Assembly: GCA_030527645.1 (NCBI GenBank)
Contig: JAUNAJ010000005.1
Span: forward strand, 1-64,000
Source of the DNA: Lachnospiraceae bacterium
Lineage (GTDB): Bacteria > Bacillota > Clostridia > Lachnospirales > Lachnospiraceae
Length of the DNA stretch: 64,000 nucleotides
Direction of reading: 5' to 3'
Made by a program: the position numbers and the translations under genes. The notes beneath the pieces are model-generated. The model made no database searches, was not told the DNA's origin, and saw only the letters and a program-made list of their open reading frames with translations. Below, one piece after another: positions 27,158 through 35,728 of this stretch (within the stretch, counting starts at the first letter, position 1; the number at the start of each line of letters is the position of its first letter).

Positions 27158-29131
27158 ATGGATAATTTTTATGAGGAAGCCCTGAAGCTGGGGCAGAGAT
27201 ATTACAGGCAGCAGATTGCGTCGGGAAGGGATCCCTATCTTCCTGTTTTGAATGAGCTTCTGCCGGAGCAGATGATCGCCGGAGCGGCAGATATTGGCCT
27301 GGTTCACGTACCTGCAGACAGGATCGTCGGTACATTGACAGCAGGAAGGAGCAAGAGCTTTGCCGGGAATTTCATGCCGATCGCGAAGCAGGGAACAGAG
27401 TTCAGCACAAAATGGAAAAACCTGGCGGTTTCCCATGAAGAAGAGGGAATCCGGGAGGCAGTGCTCCTGTATGAATATATGAACCACTACTATGTGCAGG
27501 AGGGGAATAAAAGAGTCAGCGTACAGAAATATTTTGGCGTGGTCTCTATACTTGCCACGGTTCGAAGAATTATGCCGGAGCGGTCGGACGATCCGAAGGT
27601 TCTTGCATATTATGAATACCTCGAGTTTAGTAAGGCCACAGGCATGCAGTTTCTGATCTTCTCAAAACCGGGAGGATATGAGGAGCTGTGCAGACTTTTG
27701 GGAAAATCCAGAGGAGAGGTTTGGACAGAGGAGGAGATCAGCTGGCTCAGGGTGCTGTATTATCGGTTCCTGAAGGTATTTCTGTCCGTCGGAGGAGACA
27801 AGAATCGGATCGAACCTGCTGATGCGCTGCTTGCCTGCCTCAGTGTACGGGGGTATTCGTATTTTTCTGAGCTCTCTGATGGGGAGATGAAGAAGGAACT
27901 TCGCAAGGTATGGGAAGAGATCGCACTTCAGAAGGAGGAGTCCAGACTGGAGATGAAGCTGGATCCTGAGGATCAGGGCAAGAGTATGATTTCTATGATC
28001 CTTCCGACGAAGAAGCTCAAAGCAGCATTTCTATATACGAAAGAAGCGAAGGATTCTGCCTGGGTGGCCGGTCATGAGATGGCAAGGATCCAGGTGCAGG
28101 AGAAGTTCGGCGAGCGGGTGGAAACCGCTGTATACATCTGCACAGTGGAACAGTCTGTGGAGATGCAGATCGACAGAGCGATCAAAGAGGGAGCGAACGT
28201 TATCTTTGCAACGTCTGCAGAGATGCTTTCTGCCTGTCTGAAGGCGGCAGTGGATGCTCCCGAAGTGGAATTCATGAACTGCTCCCTGAATAAGCCGCAT
28301 CGCTATGTCAGGGCGTACTATCCGAGAATGTATGAGGGGAAATTTGTTACAGGAGCCATTGCAGGAGCGCTGTCCAAGTCAGAGCGAATCGGATTTATCT
28401 GCAAATATCCCGTGTATGGCAGTGTGGCAGGGATCAATGCCTTTGCCAGAGGAGTAAAGATGACAAATCCGGATGCAAAAATTATTCTGAAGTGGTCCGC
28501 TTTGGAAAACTCCGGCAATGTGCTGCGGGAACTGGAGGCAGAAGGAGTCTCTCTGATTTCTATGCTGGACTATCAGGGGAAGGATATGGGAATTCGGCAG
28601 ATGCACGGCCTGGAATTGTTGGAGGAAGGAGAGCTGATTCCGCTGGTGCTTCCGGTCTGGAACTGGAGTGTCTACTACGAATGGATTCTGCAAAGTATGC
28701 TGGATCGGACCTATAAGCAGGATAAGGAGCGAACCAGACGCTCCCTGCAGTATTACTGGGGATTGTCCTCCGGTGCAGTACGCCTGATCTTTGCAGAACG
28801 GCTGCCTAAGGAGGTCCGATATCTGGGAGAACTGCTGGTGAAGGCAATCTCTGACGGAATCTGCAAGCCGTTTTTTGAACCGTCTCAGACAGAGGATGGA
28901 CGTCAGGATTGGGAGGATCTGGATCGAACGATCGATATCGGACATATTCTGGAGATGGAGGATCTGGAAGACAATGTGATCGGCAGGATACCGGTATATG
29001 AAGAATTAACAGAGCAGGCGAAGGGGCTTGTGGATATTATCGGACTGCCCGCGGCAAGAGAGGCTGCAGATACAGCCGGGCAAAGGAATCGGATGCCGGA
29101 GGATGCTTCTGCCGGGAAGGAGCTTTCATGA
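27158..29131 (+). CDS. Cytoplasmic ParB/sulfiredoxin-like plus BMP-type ligand-binding fusion protein
   Basis: 657 residues with no signal peptide, lipobox or membrane helix. The N-terminal region has VQEGNKRVSV (113-122), which matches the ParB/sulfiredoxin-like nucleotide-binding motif (x-EGNxR). A helical middle follows. From about residue 285 the sequence is a periplasmic-binding-protein fold of the BMP/Med family (AAFLYTKEAKDSAWVAGHE; FVTGAIAGALSKSERIGFI), members of which bind purine nucleosides outside the cell. Here the domain must be cytoplasmic. The gene overlaps a metallophosphoesterase by 4 bp (ATGA). A sensing or nucleoside-processing role is inference only. Confidence 0.65.
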   Translation: MDNFYEEALKLGQRYYRQQIASGRDPYLPVLNELLPEQMIAGAADIGLVHVPADRIVGTLTAGRSKSFAGNFMPIAKQGTEFSTKWKNLAVSHEEEGIREAVLLYEYMNHYYVQEGNKRVSVQKYFGVVSILATVRRIMPERSDDPKVLAYYEYLEFSKATGMQFLIFSKPGGYEELCRLLGKSRGEVWTEEEISWLRVLYYRFLKVFLSVGGDKNRIEPADALLACLSVRGYSYFSELSDGEMKKELRKVWEEIALQKEESRLEMKLDPEDQGKSMISMILPTKKLKAAFLYTKEAKDSAWVAGHEMARIQVQEKFGERVETAVYICTVEQSVEMQIDRAIKEGANVIFATSAEMLSACLKAAVDAPEVEFMNCSLNKPHRYVRAYYPRMYEGKFVTGAIAGALSKSERIGFICKYPVYGSVAGINAFARGVKMTNPDAKIILKWSALENSGNVLRELEAEGVSLISMLDYQGKDMGIRQMHGLELLEEGELIPLVLPVWNWSVYYEWILQSMLDRTYKQDKERTRRSLQYYWGLSSGAVRLIFAERLPKEVRYLGELLVKAISDGICKPFFEPSQTEDGRQDWEDLDRTIDIGHILEMEDLEDNVIGRIPVYEELTEQAKGLVDIIGLPAAREAADTAGQRNRMPEDASAGKELS

Positions 29132-29739
29132 AGATACTGCTGCTGGCGGATGAGGAGGCTGCAAAGTTTTATGATTATTACAAGCCGGGAATGTTCGATC
29201 CCTATGATGTGATCATATCCTGCGGTGACCTGCACAGGGAATATCTGGAGTTTATTGTGACCATGTCCGGTAAGCCGCTGCTGTATGTACATGGAAATCA
29301 TGATGATTCCTACAGGGAGAATCCTCCCGGAGGCTGTATCTGTATTGAGGATCGGATCTTTGTGTATAAAGGGATCCGTTTTATGGGACTGGGAGGCAGT
29401 CTGCGATACAGGAAAGACGGCATCAATATGTACACGGAATCGGAGATGAGAAGCCGGATCAGAAGGCTTTGGTGGAGACTGAAGCGGCACCGTGGAGTGG
29501 ATATCATTGTGACCCATGCCCCTCCCCACGGCTTTGGTGATATGGATGATCTCCCCCATCGGGGATTCAAAAGCTTCGTGAAGCTGCTCGATCAATACAG
29601 CCCGACATTTCTGGTGCATGGGCATATTCACGGGAATTACGGAATTCTCATGCCGAAGACTCAGGAATACAAGGATACGCTCATAGTGAATGCCTGGCAG
29701 TTTGCCGAAATCGAGATACCGGACAGGGAGCAGATGTGA
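29128..29739 (+). CDS. Metallophosphoesterase
   Basis: 203 residues. Calcineurin-like phosphoesterase motifs are visible: SCGDLH (about 31-36), GNHDD (about 55-59), VTHAPPHG and HGHIHG. The first motif, normally DxH near the N-terminus, reads ADEEA, so one metal ligand may be missing or replaced. The start overlaps the end of the ParB-like/BMP gene (ATGA), indicating coupled translation and probably a joint function. The substrate is unknown; nucleotides are plausible given the partner. Confidence 0.75.
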   Translation: MKILLLADEEAAKFYDYYKPGMFDPYDVIISCGDLHREYLEFIVTMSGKPLLYVHGNHDDSYRENPPGGCICIEDRIFVYKGIRFMGLGGSLRYRKDGINMYTESEMRSRIRRLWWRLKRHRGVDIIVTHAPPHGFGDMDDLPHRGFKSFVKLLDQYSPTFLVHGHIHGNYGILMPKTQEYKDTLIVNAWQFAEIEIPDREQM

Positions 29740-29832
29740 GTCGAAATCCGGTTGACCGATGGTGAGAGATTCCGCGGCTGCCATGCAAAATCCGGCTTTG
29801 ACCGGCAGAACTAATAGAAACGAGAGGAATAG

Positions 29833-31206
29833 ATGATGAAACTAACCGGAACAGAAAAAGTCTCCTATGGCTTAGGTGCCGTAGGTAAGGATATGGTCTA
29901 CATGCTTTCCGCAAGCTATGTCCTGTATTATTATCAGGATATTCTGGGAGTCAGCGCCCTTGCCATGGGTATCATCCTGATGGCAGCCAGAGTATTCGAT
30001 GCCTTCAATGACCCGATCATGGGTGTTGTCGTTGCGAAAACCAGGACCAGATGGGGAAAGTTCCGGCCCTGGCTGATGATCGGAACTTTGACCAATGCAG
30101 TATTGCTGTATTTTATGTTTGCAGCCCCGCCCTCACTGACCGGTACCGGGCTGGTCGCGTACGCAGCGATTGCCTATATCCTCTGGGGAGTGACGTATAC
30201 CATGATGGATATTCCCTTCTGGTCCATGATCCCGGCCTTTACGGAGGGCGGCAAGGAGAGGGAGAATCTCACAGCTCTTGCCCGCTCCTGTGCCGGTGTC
30301 GGTTCCGCCCTGATTACAGTAGTGACCATTATGATGGTACAGCTTCTGGGCGGAGGTGACGAGCGGCTGGGATTTAAGAATTTTGCACTGATCGTGGCAG
30401 TGATTTTCGTTGTGTGTATTCTCTTTACCTGCAGAACGATCAAAGAGAAATCCACGGTCGATGTGGACTCTCCGTCAGTAGGACAAATGTTTAAAGCATT
30501 GCTGCAGAACGATCAGGCAATGACTGTGGTAGGCGCTATTGTTCTGATCAACTGCTCCCTGTATATCACCTCTAATCTGCTGATCTACTTCTTTAAGTAT
30601 GATATTGCAGGAGCTAACTGGCATACTACCTATACTCTGTTCAATACCTTTGGAGGGGCGATCCAGATTCTGTCCATGATGCTGGTGTTCCCCTTGTTCC
30701 GCAGGTTTATGAATACAGTTCAGATCTTTTATCTCAGTTTGTTTCTGGCTGTCGGAGGGTACGGAATTCTTCTGGTCCTGATGTGCCTCGGCGTGCATGC
30801 GCTGGCTGCTCTTCTGATTCCGGCCTTCTTTATCTTCCTGGCATTTGGTCTCCTGACGGTACTGACAACCGTATTCCTTGCCAATACAGTAGATTATGGA
30901 GAGATAAAAAATAACCGCAGGGATGAAAGTGTGATTTTCTCCATGCAGACCTTCGTCGTAAAGCTTGCTTCCGGTGTAGCGGCACTGGCAGCCTCTATCT
31001 GTCTGGCAGTGAGCCATATCAGCTCCAACACGGATAACGTCGTATCCCAGGCTGCATCAGGAAGTTCAGTCATGATCCTCAGAGGCACCATGACAATCCT
31101 TCCGATCATTGGTCTGCTGATCGCACTGCTGCTCTTTAAAAAGAATTTTATTCTCACAGAGAAGAAGGTGGAAGAAATCACGCAGGAACTGAAGCGGAGG
31201 GAGTAA
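29833..31206 (+). CDS. GPH-family (MelB-type) sugar:cation symporter
   Basis: 457 residues with about 12 membrane helices. KVSYGLGAVGKDMVYMLSA at the N-terminus and FDAFNDPIMGVVVAKTRTRW are the standard glycoside-pentoside-hexuronide symporter motifs, including the acidic cation-site residues. No glycosidase lies next to it, so the sugar cannot be guessed. Two adjacent ATGs (29833 and 29836) could both serve as start. It begins 94 bp after the phosphoesterase gene. Confidence 0.85.
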   Translation: MMKLTGTEKVSYGLGAVGKDMVYMLSASYVLYYYQDILGVSALAMGIILMAARVFDAFNDPIMGVVVAKTRTRWGKFRPWLMIGTLTNAVLLYFMFAAPPSLTGTGLVAYAAIAYILWGVTYTMMDIPFWSMIPAFTEGGKERENLTALARSCAGVGSALITVVTIMMVQLLGGGDERLGFKNFALIVAVIFVVCILFTCRTIKEKSTVDVDSPSVGQMFKALLQNDQAMTVVGAIVLINCSLYITSNLLIYFFKYDIAGANWHTTYTLFNTFGGAIQILSMMLVFPLFRRFMNTVQIFYLSLFLAVGGYGILLVLMCLGVHALAALLIPAFFIFLAFGLLTVLTTVFLANTVDYGEIKNNRRDESVIFSMQTFVVKLASGVAALAASICLAVSHISSNTDNVVSQAASGSSVMILRGTMTILPIIGLLIALLLFKKNFILTEKKVEEITQELKRRE

Positions 31207-31230
31207 TTTGCAAACAGGTACATCTGTGGC

Positions 31231-31275
31231 TCCTGCATTCTGAGAATGCAGGATGAGCGCAGGTACAGCTGTACC
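31231..31275. repeat. Palindromes in the gap after the GPH transporter gene
   Basis: TCCTGCATTC (31231-31240) pairs with GAATGCAGGA (31244-31253) over a 3-nt loop. The perfect palindrome GGTACAGCTGTACC follows (31262-31275). No T run is present. The first may end the transporter transcript. Confidence 0.5.
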
Positions 31276-31341
31276 GGGAATTTGAGCAGGTCGGAGAGAG
31301 AACCATTGACAGACTTGGGAATTGCAGATATATTGTACATA

Positions 31342-31355
31342 TACCCCTAAGGGTA
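31342..31355. promoter_or_regulatory. csoR: CsoR operator
   Basis: TACCCCTAAGGGTA is the GC-rich palindrome bound by CsoR-family repressors. It lies 15 bp before the csoR start, next to the ribosome site, so autorepression is very likely. Confidence 0.75.
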
Positions 31356-31370
31356 CAGGAGGTGTAAGAT

Positions 31371-31646
31371 ATGAAACAATGTATGGATTCTGATAATCTT
31401 CACAGAAGAATCAAGAAAATCATCGGCCAGCTGAATGCCATTGATCGGATGATCGATGAGGATGTGCCCTGCGAGGATATCCTGTCACAGATGAATGCTG
31501 CGAAATCCGCCATTCATCGCTGCGGACAGGTGGTGCTGGAGGGACATATCAAGCATTGCGTCAAGGATGGTATTGAGAACGGTGATGTAGACAATACCAT
31601 TGAACAGTTTACAAAGGCTGTAGAGCGTTTCGCCAATATGGGCTGA
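31371..31646 (+). CDS. csoR: CsoR-type metal-sensing repressor
   Basis: 91 residues, all helical, as in the CsoR/RcnR/FrmR family. The Cu(I) ligand set of CsoR is conserved: Cys in DVPCEDIL (about Cys34), then His and Cys in GHIKHC (about His59 and Cys63). Apo-CsoR holds its operator and releases it on Cu(I) binding. The operator palindrome is at 31342-31355. Unusually, no copper ATPase or CopZ chaperone follows; the next gene is a convergent helicase. Targets must lie elsewhere or only csoR itself is regulated. Confidence 0.88.
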   Translation: MKQCMDSDNLHRRIKKIIGQLNAIDRMIDEDVPCEDILSQMNAAKSAIHRCGQVVLEGHIKHCVKDGIENGDVDNTIEQFTKAVERFANMG

Positions 31647-31755
31647 AATGCTCGGGCTGTATATGTAAAGACAGTGAAAACGTACTCGACTCACAAGAAT
31701 GCGGCAGACGGGCAGACCCGGCTCCGGGCGGTATAGGAGAAGCTGCATAAGAACT

Positions 31756-31807
31756 GCAGAGAAGGGACTGCGGCACAAATGATTTTGTGCCGCAGTCCCT
31801 TCTCTGC
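31756..31807. repeat. 24-bp perfect inverted repeat between csoR and the helicase gene
   Basis: Bases 31756-31779 and 31784-31807 are exactly complementary over 24 bp around a 4-nt loop (TGAT). There is no T run. It probably acts as a bidirectional terminator for the two convergent genes, though it is longer than usual. Confidence 0.85.
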
Positions 31808-31820
31808 TATCGTGCGCATA

Positions 31821-33398
31821 TTACGAATTTTTTTTCCTGCTGCCGAATCTTCTTTCGGAACGGTCTGTGCGTTTTTCCCCGTTTTTTCTGAAGGAGCGCT
31901 GACCCTGCCTTTCCTCGCTTCGTTTTCTGAAAAAGCTGTCGCGTTTTTCATCGCCTCTTTTTCGGAAACTTCGATCCTGTCTGCTGCGGAAGCTCCGATC
32001 AGAACGATCACGCCTCTCTTCGCCGCTTCGTCTTCGGGATCTTCCGCCGGACGTCCGGTCAGGGAGATTCACTTCAGTCTCATTGTCTGCATCCATAGAT
32101 CCAAGCTCCTTTTTCAGGCAGGCAGCAGCAAAGGCTTCCGGAAGGATACCATTCTCCTGACAATACTGCTGAATTACAGGAATCAGATCACTGGAATGGC
32201 CTTCGTTCAGAATTGCAAGAATGCCATTCAGAGCAGACTGCTCCTGGCGGCGGCGGATATGTTCTGCATCGGGAATCCGTTTTTCCTCCATGGTCGTATG
32301 ACAGTGGTGTTCGATATCTCTGAGCTTTCGGAAATCTCTGCTGCGGCAGAGGGTATGGGAGGTTCCCTCCCGTCCTGCCCGTCCGGTTCTGCCGATTCTG
32401 TGTACATAGTATTCACTTTCCTGAGGCAGGTCGTAGTTGAAGACAGCCTCTACATCATCCACATCAATGCCCCGGGCTGCAATATCAGTGGCAATCAGGA
32501 TACCGACGCCGCCATTACGGAATCTTGCCATCACAGAATCACGCTGCTTCTGTGACAGATCACCGTGAAGACTGTCTGCCGGATAGCCGGCATGCTGAAG
32601 CTCGGATGCCAGAGCGTCTGTCATGCTTTTGGTATTGCAGAATACAATACTCTTCTTATATTGGTAAAACTCAAGAAGCCGGATCAGAGCCAGAGTTTTG
32701 AACTCGTGCTTGATGGGATAATAATACTGGCGGCTCCGTTCCATGGTCAGTTCCTTTTTAGTAATCTTTATCAGCACCGGTTCCTTCTGATACTGATCTG
32801 TCAGATCCAGAATTTCCTTCGGCATGGTTGCGGAAAAGAGACAGGTCTGATGAGGATGCTCGATCGCGCCGAGTATCACCTCCATATCCTCGCGGAATCC
32901 CATGTTCAGCATTTCGTCAGCCTCATCAAGAACCACGGTGGATACCTGGTCCATGCGGATGGTTCGGCGGCGCATATGATCCATTACTCTGCCGGGCGTG
33001 CCTACGATCACCTGCACTCCCTTTAGAGCACGGATCTGCCGGGAGATATCCTGCCCTCCATAGACAGGAAGGACCTTTACGTCATGCATATATTTAGTAA
33101 AGCAGCGAAGCTCATTGGCTGCCTGCACAGCCAGCTCTCTGGTGGGACAGAGGATCACTGCCTGCAGATGCCTGTTATCCGGATCGATCTTCTCCAGAAT
33201 GGGGAGCCCGAAGGCTGCCGTCTTGCCGGTGCCGGTCTGAGCCTGTCCGATCACATCCCGCCCGGTGAGAAGCACGGGAATTGCCTGTGCCTGTATGGGG
33301 GTCAGGAATTCAAATTCCATGTCGGCTGCTGCTCGTTTCAGTTCATCTTTAATTTCCAGTTCCTGAAAGGTGATTTCAGAAAAAGCCTGTTCTGCCAT
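31821..33398 (-). CDS. DEAD-box ATP-dependent RNA helicase
   Basis: 525 residues. All core motifs are present: Q motif, AQTGTGKT (53-60), PTRELA, DEAD (158-161), SAT, and HRIGRTGRAGR. The last ~85 residues form an Arg/Ser/Asp-rich tail (RSRRRSGEERRDRSDRSFRS and similar), a disordered RNA-binding extension typical of CsdA/DeaD cold-shock helicases. The role is RNA unwinding in ribosome assembly or mRNA decay. It lacks an obvious operon partner. Confidence 0.92.
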   Translation of the reverse strand: MAEQAFSEITFQELEIKDELKRAAADMEFEFLTPIQAQAIPVLLTGRDVIGQAQTGTGKTAAFGLPILEKIDPDNRHLQAVILCPTRELAVQAANELRCFTKYMHDVKVLPVYGGQDISRQIRALKGVQVIVGTPGRVMDHMRRRTIRMDQVSTVVLDEADEMLNMGFREDMEVILGAIEHPHQTCLFSATMPKEILDLTDQYQKEPVLIKITKKELTMERSRQYYYPIKHEFKTLALIRLLEFYQYKKSIVFCNTKSMTDALASELQHAGYPADSLHGDLSQKQRDSVMARFRNGGVGILIATDIAARGIDVDDVEAVFNYDLPQESEYYVHRIGRTGRAGREGTSHTLCRSRDFRKLRDIEHHCHTTMEEKRIPDAEHIRRRQEQSALNGILAILNEGHSSDLIPVIQQYCQENGILPEAFAAACLKKELGSMDADNETEVNLPDRTSGGRSRRRSGEERRDRSDRSFRSRQDRSFRKRGDEKRDSFFRKRSEERQGQRSFRKNGEKRTDRSERRFGSRKKNS

Positions 33399-33420
33399 AT
33401 ATTCTCCTTCATTTGATGAG

Positions 33421-33457
33421 ACAAAAATAACGCCCCTGTCCCAATGAGACAGGGGTG
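33421..33457 (-). terminator. Terminator of the cytidylate-kinase-like gene
   Basis: CGCCCCTGTC (33431-33440) pairs with GACAGGGGTG (33448-33457). On the minus strand it is followed by TTATTTTTGT. Confidence 0.8.
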
Positions 33458-33486
33458 AATCATTTCAAAGTTTACAATTACACAGA

Positions 33487-34083
33487 TTAAAGGGCAGAAC
33501 GGATAATGTCAACACATTTTTCATATCCGAGAAGACCTGTATTCAGAATCAGGTCGTAGTTGTGATAATCTCCCAGCTCGCACTTGGTGTGATGCTTGTG
33601 ATAGGTAGAACGAAGCTCATCACGGTTTTTGATGTATTTCTTCAGATCCGTTTTTCCGTTTTCATTCAGCTCGGCAGCACGCTGCATGCGATGCTCCAGA
33701 TCGGCATAAAGGAAGATGTCAAAGGATGGAATGCCTGCCTGCTTCAGAATGATGTTGGCACAGCGTCCTACGATGATGCAGGGCTCCTTTGCCAGGTTCA
33801 GGATCTCAGCCTTCTGTGCCTGAAAAATTGCGTCTCCGGAGCTGGTGTAGCTGACCATGCTGTTGAGAATGGAATCCAGCAGCTCCTGGCCATGGGACAG
33901 TTCCTCACCTTCTTTGAGAATGTCCTCCTCGGAAAAACCGCTGTCAGAGACAGTTTTCTTTACAAAATCTTTGTCATACCATGGAATGTCCAGAACTTCA
34001 GCCAGCCTTCTTGCCACGCTGCGGCCGCCTGCTGCATACTCTCTGCTGATGGTAATAACCGGACAGTTGTTCAGTTTTGACAT
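33487..34083 (-). CDS. Cytidylate kinase-like family protein
   Basis: 198 residues. PVITISREYAAGGRSVARRLAE is the modified P-loop start of the cytidylate-kinase-like family (Cmk2-type), and IIVGRCANIIL and the Arg/Lys-rich lid follow. True Cmk has GPxGxGKS, which is absent, so the nucleotide specificity is open. The start at 34083 follows AGGGGG by about 9 nt; the longer in-frame version to 34230 has no ribosome site. Single gene with its own terminator. Confidence 0.8.
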   Translation of the reverse strand: MSKLNNCPVITISREYAAGGRSVARRLAEVLDIPWYDKDFVKKTVSDSGFSEEDILKEGEELSHGQELLDSILNSMVSYTSSGDAIFQAQKAEILNLAKEPCIIVGRCANIILKQAGIPSFDIFLYADLEHRMQRAAELNENGKTDLKKYIKNRDELRSTYHKHHTKCELGDYHNYDLILNTGLLGYEKCVDIIRSAL

Positions 34084-34381
34084 GGATAATTTCCCCCTGT
34101 AATTAATAATAAGGTACTGCCTTCCCAGGATACCGGAACGCTGCACTGTTCTGTGTTTTATCATAGCATATTCAGCTGCATTCTGTGAAGAAGTCAGATG
34201 AAATTCCATTATTACACAGCCATGGAGCAATAGTCCATTGCAGTTGATACGGGGGAAAATACATGCTAAACTAGGCTGTACCGATTTTAGACAGAGTGGT
34301 CAGGGCTCGCCAATGCGTGCACTGTGTATGAAGACATATCTTTGAAATAGAAGAATTCAAATAGAAAAGTGAGGATCGATC

Positions 34382-35719
34382 ATGAATGAAAGAGAACATC
34401 TTGGAAGCCGTCTAGGCTTCATCCTGCTGTCTGCGGGCTGTGCCATCGGCTGCGGAAATATCTGGAAATTTCCCTGGATGTGCGGACAGAACGGAGGCGG
34501 AGGCTTTATGCTGCTGTATATCATCTGTCTGCTTGTCCTGGGTCTGCCGGTTATTACAATGGAGTTCGCAGTGGGAAGAGCTGCCCAGACAAGTCCGTTA
34601 AATATGTATAGAAAACTGCAGAAGCCGGGACAGAAATGGGGCGGTATCGGTATCATCTGTCTGCTGGGCAATATTGCACTGATGGCCTTCTACACGGTAG
34701 TGGCAGGCTGGCTGATCTATTATTTTGTAAAATTTCTGATCGGAGATTCAAAATCCTTTGGCTTTGTTCAGATGATCTCTGATCCTGTGATCAATGTATC
34801 GTATCTTGCTGTGGTTGTCGTGTTTGCATTCTTTGTACTCAGTCTGGGGCTGCAGGGCGGCCTGGAGAGAATTACAAAGTACATGATGATCTGCCTGCTG
34901 ATTCTGATCATGGTGCTTGCAGTCCGCAGTATGACCCTGCCCGGAGCGGCAGAGGGACTGAGGTTTTATCTTCTTCCCGATCTCAGTAAGATCACTGGCT
35001 CTACCCTTGTAGCTGCCATGAATCAGGCATTCTTTACCCTGTCCATTGGTCAGGGAAGCATGGCGATCTTCGGAAGCTACTGTGATAAGGAGCGGAGTCT
35101 GATGGGAGAGGGAGTAACAGTGATCGTACTGGATTTCTTCGTGGCTGTAATGGCAGGTCTGATCATCTTCCCGGCCTGCTTCAGCTATGGCCTGGAGGTC
35201 AATGCCGGTCCAAGTCTTCTGTTTGATACAATGGCCGGTGTGTTCAACAATATGGCGGGGGGAAGAATATGGGGAACCGTCTTCTTCCTGTTTATGGTAT
35301 TTGCGGCAATGTCAACGGTCCTGGGTGTCTGCGAAAATATTCTTGCGATGGTCTGTGAGCTTACAGGTATGGGAAGAAAGAAAAGCTGTTTTGTCTGCGG
35401 AGGGATTGTTTTCGTACTTGGTCTGACTACTGCACTGGGCTATAGTGTGCTGCATTTCCAGCCCTTCGCAGAGGGCACCGCATGGCTGGATCTCTGGGAT
35501 TTCCTGGTATCCACCAACATTCTTCCTCTCGGATCTCTTGTTATTGCTCTGTTCTGCAGCTGGTCCTTTGGCTGGGGCTGGGATCACTTTGTAAAAGAGG
35601 CGAACACAGGAAGAGGGCTGAAGGTACAGACGTGGATGAAGCCGCTGTTTCAGTATATTGTACCTGCAGCAATTATCTTTATCTATATTTACGGCTTACT
35701 TACATTTCAGTGGAGATAA
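34382..35719 (+). CDS. Sodium-dependent transporter, NSS/SNF family
   Basis: 445 residues with about 11 membrane helices. GSRLGFILLSAGCAIGCGNIWKFP at the N-terminus is the Na+/substrate-binding stretch of neurotransmitter:sodium symporters (LeuT family), whose bacterial members import amino acids. The helix-6 region AMNQAFFTLSIGQGSMAIFG is also conserved. It starts at ATG 34382 after GAGGATCG. A transglutaminase-like gene begins 9 bp after its stop codon. Confidence 0.88.
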   Translation: MNEREHLGSRLGFILLSAGCAIGCGNIWKFPWMCGQNGGGGFMLLYIICLLVLGLPVITMEFAVGRAAQTSPLNMYRKLQKPGQKWGGIGIICLLGNIALMAFYTVVAGWLIYYFVKFLIGDSKSFGFVQMISDPVINVSYLAVVVVFAFFVLSLGLQGGLERITKYMMICLLILIMVLAVRSMTLPGAAEGLRFYLLPDLSKITGSTLVAAMNQAFFTLSIGQGSMAIFGSYCDKERSLMGEGVTVIVLDFFVAVMAGLIIFPACFSYGLEVNAGPSLLFDTMAGVFNNMAGGRIWGTVFFLFMVFAAMSTVLGVCENILAMVCELTGMGRKKSCFVCGGIVFVLGLTTALGYSVLHFQPFAEGTAWLDLWDFLVSTNILPLGSLVIALFCSWSFGWGWDHFVKEANTGRGLKVQTWMKPLFQYIVPAAIIFIYIYGLLTFQWR

Positions 35720-35728
35720 ATAAAACAT

